Part shown: piece after piece, positions 1-4,514 of the stretch
Layout: each line of letters starts with the position of its first letter
Numbering within the stretch: the first letter of the stretch is position 1
DNA from: an uncultured Clostridia bacterium
Lineage (GTDB): Bacteria > Bacillota > Clostridia > Christensenellales > UBA3700
Direction of reading: 5' to 3'
Assembly (NCBI GenBank): GCA_947176115.1
Contig: CAMWPK010000092.1
Location: forward strand, 1 to 6,146
DNA length: 6,146 nt
Program-made: the position numbers and the translations under genes
Notes under the pieces: generated by a model
Databases searched by the model: none
Seen by the model: the letters and a program-made list of their open reading frames with translations, nothing else
What the model was told of the DNA's origin: nothing

Positions 1-1
1 A

Positions 2-577
2 TATTGTAAAGCATTTAATATAAATATCAACTTTGCGCATAACAAGACTATGATATTTGAGTTGATTTTGGCTGGAATTTTCATATTGATAATAGGTATT
101 TTCAACCTGAAAAAATTCCAACTTTACGCGCTTTTAACTGCGCTGACATGTACTATTTTGTCCATAGAATTGCTTACTGATATTAATGGACTGACGCTTG
201 GTTTTTTGACTGCGCTGACGCTCTTAAGTTTGCCGTCAATAGGCGTAAAATTTTATGATATCGTGTGGTGCGTAGCAATTTTCTTGCCCTGTATTTTCTG
301 GCTTAGTACGCAAGAATTTGTAGACGGATTTGCCTACTCGCTCACTCTCGTGGCTTTGGGAGTAGCTTTTGCATGCAGATTGCTTTTTGACAAACAAAAA
401 AGACAAGCGCTATGCGCGCTCGTCCTCTTGACAAGTTTTGTCGTATGTTATCTATCAAATATATACTTTGAAGTGACGGATATATTGCTTCCCTTCGTAG
501 TGGCAATAATCTTTACTCAAAACTATACGCGCTCAATAGACTTGATGACGATAGACTCATACGGTACGTCGTTGTAA
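2..577 (+). CDS. Multi-pass membrane protein of unknown function, probably 5'-partial
   Basis: I do not recognise the family. From the first ATG (base 50) the protein is 175 residues and almost entirely hydrophobic, with about six or seven likely membrane spans near residues 3-19, 24-42, 47-66, 70-87, 95-113, 119-138 and 144-156. Short charged loops separate them, for example DKQKRQ at 114-119, and there are no obvious catalytic or metal-binding motifs. The ATG at 50 has no Shine-Dalgarno sequence in front of it, and the frame stays open to base 2, adding 16 codons (first residues YCKAFN). The real start is therefore probably to the left of the window and ATG 50 may be an internal Met. If it extends upstream, a YhhN/lysoplasmalogenase-like protein is one weak possibility, based only on general topology. 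The stop at 575-577 lies inside the oppositely oriented cyclophilin gene, so the last 17 or so codons are antisense to it. Confidence 0.6.
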   Translation, partial: YCKAFNININFAHNKTMIFELILAGIFILIIGIFNLKKFQLYALLTALTCTILSIELLTDINGLTLGFLTALTLLSLPSIGVKFYDIVWCVAIFLPCIFWLSTQEFVDGFAYSLTLVALGVAFACRLLFDKQKRQALCALVLLTSFVVCYLSNIYFEVTDILLPFVVAIIFTQNYTRSIDLMTIDSYGTSL

Positions 578-1017
578 AAACCTACGCTGACCGTCTTAAC
601 ATTGGAAATATCTATCGCAACTTTAATGCTCTCTTCGTCGCACAAACAACCAAATCCCGCATACTGACCGTCCAAAAATCCGCAGTCGGCTACGCAAATA
701 AAGAATTGTGAAGAAGCGCTGTCGGGAACGTTGGTTCTCGCCATAGAGAGCACGCCAACTTTGTGAGATATAGGATTGTTAACTCCGTTGGCTTTGAACT
801 CGCCTTTAATAGACTTGGTGTTCTTGGGCGAAAGCGACGCGTCCATTCCACCGCCTTGAATCATAAATCCCGGAATTACTCTGTGAAATATAAGTCCGTT
901 GTAGAAATTGCTGTCAACAAGTTTGAGAAAATTCTCGACGGTAATCGGAGCCGATTGCTCGTCAAGTTGAGCCGTCATTGACCTGCCGTCAATAAGATTG
1001 ATTTTGATTTTTGTCAT
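523..1017 (-). CDS. ppiB: Cyclophilin-type peptidyl-prolyl cis-trans isomerase, cytosolic
   Basis: This is a 164-residue single-domain cyclophilin, which catalyses cis-trans isomerisation of peptide bonds before proline and helps protein folding. The signature FHRVIPGFMIQGG is at residues 44-56 and includes the catalytic Arg46 with Phe51 and Gln54. The second active-site block is MAR (92-94) and SQFFI (103-107), followed by FLDGQYAGFG (114-123). At the position of human CypA Trp121 it has Phe114, as many bacterial cyclophilins do, which in the family is linked to weak cyclosporin binding. There is no signal peptide or lipobox, so it should act in the cytoplasm. The start is well supported: GAAGGAG lies 6 nt upstream of the ATG. 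It is the last gene of the - strand run, 39 nt after the Dabb gene. Its 3' end overlaps the convergent membrane-protein gene by 55 bp. The family call is near certain; the ppiB symbol assumes the usual Gram-positive naming. Confidence 0.96.
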   Translation of the reverse strand: MTKIKINLIDGRSMTAQLDEQSAPITVENFLKLVDSNFYNGLIFHRVIPGFMIQGGGMDASLSPKNTKSIKGEFKANGVNNPISHKVGVLSMARTNVPDSASSQFFICVADCGFLDGQYAGFGCLCDEESIKVAIDISNVKTVSVGFYNDVPYESIVIKSIERV

Positions 1018-1023
1018 AATATA

Positions 1024-1030
1024 CTCCTTC
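1024..1030 (-). promoter_or_regulatory. Strong Shine-Dalgarno site of the cyclophilin gene
   Basis: On the - strand this reads GAAGGAG, 6 nt before the ATG at 1017. It fixes the cyclophilin start and indicates independent, efficient translation at the end of the operon. Confidence 0.85.
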
Positions 1031-1048
1031 TATCGATTTTTATCAATA
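1031..1048 (-). other. Small AT-rich hairpin next to the cyclophilin ribosome binding site
   Basis: In the - strand transcript, TATTGAT and ATCGATA can pair over 7 bp (one G-U) around an AAAA loop. The hairpin ends directly against the GAAGGAG ribosome binding site. No U-run follows, so it is not an intrinsic terminator. It could be an mRNA-processing or translation-tuning element, but it is weak (only one G-C pair) and may be chance in AT-rich DNA. Confidence 0.25.
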
Positions 1049-1056
1049 TCGCTAAA

Positions 1057-1344
1057 TTATAAAATATAGTCTACCGAATGAGATTTCTCTACCACGCTCT
1101 TTACGTACGCCATAACCGGCAAATGTACTTCATGCATTCTGTAGACTTCCATATCTTCCATGCTATCGAATTGACATATAAGCACTACGTCAAAACTGCG
1201 GTCGGATCTCAATACGTCCACGCCTGCTTCTATATCTTTCAACACCTCAATTTTGCCTCTCATAGACAAAAATTTTTGCTGTAGAGCTATTGCATTCTGC
1301 TCTGTCGGGTCTTTTAGTTTGTACATAACGATATGCTTTACCAT
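1057..1344 (-). CDS. Dabb-fold (stress-responsive A/B barrel) small protein
   Basis: This 95-residue protein has the full length of a single Dabb domain, a dimeric ferredoxin-like alpha/beta barrel. The typical opening MVKHIVMYKLKD (residues 1-12, with the conserved His4) forms the first strand. A central strand FDVVLICQFDS (51-61) follows, then a helix with the HEVH segment (71-74), and the closing strand HSVDYIL (89-95). Family members include plant stress proteins and a few enzymes such as olivetolic acid cyclase, but most bacterial copies have no known substrate, so no reaction can be assigned. The start is supported by AAGGAG 6 nt upstream of the ATG. That site overlaps the stop codon of the preceding glycosyltransferase-like gene, so translational coupling is likely. 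Nothing nearby indicates a polyketide or aromatic degradation pathway. Confidence 0.9.
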   Translation of the reverse strand: MVKHIVMYKLKDPTEQNAIALQQKFLSMRGKIEVLKDIEAGVDVLRSDRSFDVVLICQFDSMEDMEVYRMHEVHLPVMAYVKSVVEKSHSVDYIL

Positions 1345-1350
1345 ATTTAT

Positions 1351-1356
1351 CTCCTT
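1351..1356 (-). promoter_or_regulatory. Shine-Dalgarno site of the Dabb gene, overlapping the upstream stop
   Basis: On the - strand this reads AAGGAG, 6 nt before the ATG at 1344. Its first two bases are the last two of the TAA stop (1357-1355) of the upstream gene, so ribosomes ending there are placed to start again. Confidence 0.8.
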
Positions 1357-2647
1357 ATTTTGAACCGAACCAACGGCGTTTTTTCTTTACGATATTTGCG
1401 CTTGCATTTTCAGCGTCTGATACGGCATTGGGAACTACTTGATTATTGCTCATGTCTTTTACAAGTTCTTCTTCGACAACTTCCTTTATCACTAAGCACT
1501 CTTGCGGATCTTCTCCTCTGTCTATAGCTTTTATACAAGCCAACACTTGCTCAGCACCGTTGCCCTTAAACTTCTTATCGCAATGCTTTTTCCATTCTTT
1601 CCTATCTTTTTTGTATTTCTCCAACGCTATTGTCAAACGCTCTTTATTAATAGCCGAATAAGCGTAACCGCCTGCTACCAAAAACTTGCTGTTCTTGGTT
1701 TCGACATTGTTGGCGCTGTCGATAAGAAGCAAAGGTATCTTGCGCATTAAAACCTCATAGGTTATTGCCGACGTGGGCGCAGAAATTACGCAATCCGAGA
1801 TGTAATAAGCCCTCTCCATTTCATTTCCGCTCTTGACAAAATATACGTTGTTGGAAACGTTCATTCCATCTTTTTTGCCAAGTTTTTTGAACTTCTTTTC
1901 TATTGAAGAATTACCGCCGTCGATTACTATAAAGTTGTAATCTTTGTTTTCGCTCACGCTCTCTAAAGCCGAATAGAGATACTTAGACCCGTATCTTCCG
2001 CCAACCATCGTTATGATAGGCAACTCATTGCGGATATTGAATTGCTTTCTTACGTCCTCTTTAGAACGCTTTATTTGCAAAGGTTGTTTCAACGGCATTG
2101 ATACGACGTATATAATATTCTCGTCGATACCCTTGTCGATTAAAGCCTTTTTACACTTTTGCGTAATGACGAAATAGCCGTCTACGTCATGACTGATAAA
2201 ATTGTTTTGCAGAGCGTAATCGGTAATCAATGCAAAAATCTTGCCTTTCAAATTATACTTTTCTCTCGCTACTACCGCCTTGTGTACTGCGTACGGCGTG
2301 GCGCATATAACGTAATCGGCGTCGAATCTCATGGATATATTGTCAAACTTGCGCCACCTTTGGAAAGTGTCAGAGTTTGCCTTATAAGGCGCGTCGTTGC
2401 CCTCGCTGTCCTTTTTGCGAGTGACTTCTGCAGTAGGCAAATTTATTACGATATTGTTGAGCGTCGGCATATATCTATAAGTGAACTTATACATGCCGTT
2501 GTATAAACTTATCAACTTAAAGTTGTCGTACTGCTTATCAAATACGGAAACAACGTCAAAGCCGTTATCGCTCTCAAAGATTTCTTTTAGAGCTAAAGCC
2601 GACGTATCGTATAATTGAGAATAAACAATTAAAACAGTCTTTTTCAT
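1355..2647 (-). CDS. Divergent GT-B glycosyltransferase-like protein (UgtP/MGDG synthase/MurG superfamily)
   Basis: This 430-residue protein has the layout of the processive diacylglycerol glucosyltransferase and MGDG synthase group. It opens with the first Rossmann strand KKTVLIVYS (2-10). VICATPYAVHKA (113-124) and the segment FALITDYALQNNF then DVDGYFVITQKCKKALIDKGI (138-174) match the family's TDF...VD.YFV...K..L...GI region. A linker and the second Rossmann domain follow (IITMVGGRYGS, 211-221), then SDCVISAPTSAITYEVL (284-300), which sits where the donor-binding CMITKPGGITLTEA-type motif normally lies. Two hallmarks are missing: the N-terminal glycine-rich loop with its catalytic His (here LYDTSA, 12-17), and the Pro-Gly-Gly of the donor site (here Pro-Thr-Ser). 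Residues from about 385 form an unusual acidic and Asn/Ala-rich tail ending KKKRRWFGSK. No transmembrane span is evident. It starts 9 nt after the TrhP stop, with AAAGGGG close to the ATG. The fold is fairly secure; activity and substrate are not. Confidence 0.72.
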   Translation of the reverse strand: MKKTVLIVYSQLYDTSALALKEIFESDNGFDVVSVFDKQYDNFKLISLYNGMYKFTYRYMPTLNNIVINLPTAEVTRKKDSEGNDAPYKANSDTFQRWRKFDNISMRFDADYVICATPYAVHKAVVAREKYNLKGKIFALITDYALQNNFISHDVDGYFVITQKCKKALIDKGIDENIIYVVSMPLKQPLQIKRSKEDVRKQFNIRNELPIITMVGGRYGSKYLYSALESVSENKDYNFIVIDGGNSSIEKKFKKLGKKDGMNVSNNVYFVKSGNEMERAYYISDCVISAPTSAITYEVLMRKIPLLLIDSANNVETKNSKFLVAGGYAYSAINKERLTIALEKYKKDRKEWKKHCDKKFKGNGAEQVLACIKAIDRGEDPQECLVIKEVVEEELVKDMSNNQVVPNAVSDAENASANIVKKKRRWFGSK

Positions 2648-2656
2648 TTCCCCTTT

Positions 2657-3877
2657 CTATACCCTCTTCCTCAAAATATCTAACTCTGCAAGTCGCTTGT
2701 CCGTAGGTATAAATACCCTTTGCTGGACTATCTTTGCGTCCTCTATTTCTATCATATCACTATCATACATTTTGTCAATATGTAAAATGTCATTCCAATA
2801 CTCAGTTGGCGATAAAATTTCCAATTCGTCGCCTTTTTTGAACCTGTTACGCATTTCCACTTCAAGCATTCCGCTATCTTCATGATAACCTACTACTTGC
2901 GCGACAAACTCGTATTCGCACTTTGGCTGGGACGTTTCCAGACATACGTTGTCATTGCTACCGAAATAAAATCCCGTTGTGTAATCTCTGTGCGAATTCT
3001 TGTATAATTCGTCGCAAAGATATGACGGCAATTTAGCGCTTACGCCTTGCTCGTAATACAAGTCTATTGCCTTGCGGTAAGCGTTGATTACGCTTGCAAC
3101 GTAATAAGGCGATTTCATTCTTCCTTCCACCTTAAACGAATATACTCCGCTCTCGGCAAGTTCCCCTACGTGCGCAAGCATATTGAGGTCTTTGGAATTG
3201 AGAAGATACGTCCCCCTCTCCTCTTGACCTATCGTGATAGGACTGCCCCCGCGCTTGGTTTCTACGATTGAGTATTCCCACCTGCACGCCTGCACGCAGT
3301 CGCCCTTATTAGACGACCTGCCAGTCAAAGCGTTGGAGAGCAAGCATCTTCCCGAATAAGCTATACACATTGCTCCGTGTACGAAGGCTTCTATCTCAAC
3401 GTCGCCCAACAAAAAAGCCCTTATTTCTTTTATGTCCTCAAGAGAAGTTTCTCTTGCAAGCACTATTCTTTTTACGCCTTGGTCTGCCCAGAATTTTGCG
3501 GAATACTTGTTGGTGGTATTCGCCTGTGTGGAAAGATGTATCTCAAGTTGGGGCGCAACTTCCCTGCATAGAGCAAGTACTCCTGCGTCACTGATAATTA
3601 CAGCGTCTACTCCCGCCTTTTCCAGCTCGATAAAATACTCTTTTAAGCCGTCGAAGTCCTTGTTGTCGGCAAACACGTTGACGGCAACGTATATCTTTTT
3701 GCCCCTAGCATGAGTATATTCTACCGCTTCTTTGACGCCGTCGCCGTCAAAATTTTTGGCATTGGCGCGTAAGCTGAATTTGCTTCCGCCTATATATACT
3801 GCGTCTGCGCCGAAGTGCAATGCTGTCTTGAGTTTACTCATATCGCCCGCAGGCGCCAAAAGTTCGACTTTATTCAT
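2657..3877 (-). CDS. trhP: U32-family Fe-S protein, likely TrhP (prephenate-dependent tRNA U34 hydroxylase)
   Basis: This 406-residue member of the U32 'peptidase' family is an enzyme of RNA hydroxylation rather than a proven protease. It opens with VELLAPAGD (residues 4-12) and GADAVYIGG (23-31), typical of the family's TIM-barrel-like fold. The signature EAFVHGAMCIAYSGRCLLS (163-181) supplies Cys171 and Cys178. GDCVQACRWEY (192-202) adds Cys194 and Cys198. In relatives these four cysteines hold a [4Fe-4S] cluster. KVEGRMKSPYYVA (249-261) is also conserved, and a C-terminal beta domain follows from about 320. Length fits B. subtilis TrhP2 (YrrO). TrhP makes 5-hydroxyuridine at tRNA position 34; the adjacent TrmR gene supports that over RlhA or UbiU/V relatives. 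I chose the ATG at 3877 over the one at 3901: it has GAGG 8 nt upstream and begins just before the conserved core, whereas the longer form adds MGIREEKV behind a poor site and overlaps the methyltransferase. Confidence 0.9.
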   Translation of the reverse strand: MNKVELLAPAGDMSKLKTALHFGADAVYIGGSKFSLRANAKNFDGDGVKEAVEYTHARGKKIYVAVNVFADNKDFDGLKEYFIELEKAGVDAVIISDAGVLALCREVAPQLEIHLSTQANTTNKYSAKFWADQGVKRIVLARETSLEDIKEIRAFLLGDVEIEAFVHGAMCIAYSGRCLLSNALTGRSSNKGDCVQACRWEYSIVETKRGGSPITIGQEERGTYLLNSKDLNMLAHVGELAESGVYSFKVEGRMKSPYYVASVINAYRKAIDLYYEQGVSAKLPSYLCDELYKNSHRDYTTGFYFGSNDNVCLETSQPKCEYEFVAQVVGYHEDSGMLEVEMRNRFKKGDELEILSPTEYWNDILHIDKMYDSDMIEIEDAKIVQQRVFIPTDKRLAELDILRKRV

Positions 3878-3885
3878 TACTTTTT

Positions 3886-3890
3886 CCTCA
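3886..3890 (-). promoter_or_regulatory. Shine-Dalgarno site that decides the TrhP start
   Basis: On the - strand this reads TGAGG, whose TGA is also the stop of the methyltransferase gene. It lies 8 nt before the ATG at 3877. The alternative ATG at 3901 is preceded only by GATAGAAG. This favours the 3877 start and suggests stop-start coupling between the two tRNA-modification genes. Confidence 0.75.
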
Positions 3891-4514
3891 CGTATCCCCA
3901 TCTTCTATCTTATCTCTTATCTTTCTTATAACCGCTATTCCGTTGCCCTCTTCAATGAGTTGCAATTCAAGTTCTTCATTTGCCTCTACGCTCGCCAAAA
4001 ACTCGCGCATATTCCTAACTATCGTTCTATGTTTATGAGGCGGATAGTCATCGCCTTTGACAAGTCCCAAATACAACACGTCGTCGCATAAAATTATACC
4101 GCCTTTAGCAATATTGGGCAGTAACAACTCCAACTGTCGTCTATATGCCGACTTTGCTCCGTCTATGAATACAAAGTCATAAGTTTTTCCCGCTATTACG
4201 CTCGGCAAAAGCTCGTCGCTATCTCCGCCGTATACGTTTATTCTACTCTCTACGCCAAGACTTTTCCACAGCTGAGTTGCTCTCTCAATTCTGCTTGCAT
4301 CTTTTTCTATCGTATCAATAACGCAATCTGAAGACAACGCCATTATGCTTGACGAATAGCCAATAGCCGTACCAATCTCCAATACGCTTTTAGGACTATA
4401 CTTCTCAAAAATATCTTTGAGCGCAACCTCACACTCGTCGGAGAGTATCATTACGTACTGTTCTCTCGCTAAGTCGTGAACAGTCTTGAGTAAGCATGAC
4501 TGCTCTGCCGTCAT
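3888..4514 (-). CDS. trmR: SAM-dependent O-methyltransferase, likely TrmR (tRNA 5-hydroxyuridine methyltransferase)
   Basis: This is a 208-residue class I methyltransferase of the COMT-like Methyltransf_3 type. VLEIGTAIGYSS (44-55) is the SAM-binding motif I, and TIEKD (68-72) ends in the acidic residue region that binds the ribose. DFVFIDGAKSAY (113-124) and CDDVLYLGLV (143-152) carry the likely divalent-metal ligands Asp118, Asp144 and Asp145. HRTIVRNMREFL (162-173) is typical of the YrrM branch. B. subtilis TrmR (formerly YrrM) methylates 5-hydroxyuridine at tRNA position 34 to 5-methoxyuridine and is encoded next to the trhP genes, exactly the neighbour seen here. The second position of the usual Asp-Asn metal pair is Asp here. 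The start overlaps the RNase J stop in an ATGA, with GAGG 10 nt upstream, so coupled translation is expected. A caffeoyl-CoA or catechol-type methyltransferase is the alternative, less likely in this context. Confidence 0.9.
   Translation of the reverse strand: MTAEQSCLLKTVHDLAREQYVMILSDECEVALKDIFEKYSPKSVLEIGTAIGYSSSIMALSSDCVIDTIEKDASRIERATQLWKSLGVESRINVYGGDSDELLPSVIAGKTYDFVFIDGAKSAYRRQLELLLPNIAKGGIILCDDVLYLGLVKGDDYPPHKHRTIVRNMREFLASVEANEELELQLIEEGNGIAVIRKIRDKIEDGDT

Noticed and set aside
137..219. Repeat of ACTGCGCTGAC at 137-147 and 209-219
   Set aside because: An 11-nt match in a membrane gene explained by repeated Leu-Thr-Ala-Leu-Thr residues; there are only two copies and no regular array.
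484..507. Possible terminator hairpin ATTGC...GCAAT just past the cyclophilin stop
   Set aside because: The stem is only 5 bp with a long loop, no U-run follows on the - strand, and the sequence is coding for the membrane protein.
763..981. Open frames on the + strand within the - strand genes (also at 1078-1284, 1333-1750, 2159-2506, 3047-3271, 3370-4091, 4791-5021, 5496-5705, 5783-6019)
   Set aside because: They lie opposite genes with clear family motifs, have no recognisable domains, mostly lack ribosome binding sites, and their residues look like reverse-complement shadows.
1018..1056. Internal promoter before the cyclophilin gene
   Set aside because: AT-rich but without a recognisable -35/-10 pair at proper spacing within the gap.
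1355..1500. C-terminal tail of the glycosyltransferase-like protein as a separate small gene or a frameshift product
   Set aside because: The frame is continuous with no start or ribosome site at the boundary; a low-complexity tail is the simpler reading.
2657..3877. U32 protein as a secreted collagenase or protease
   Set aside because: There is no signal peptide, the four cysteines fit an Fe-S cluster as in RNA- and ubiquinone-hydroxylating relatives, and the neighbour is a tRNA methyltransferase gene.
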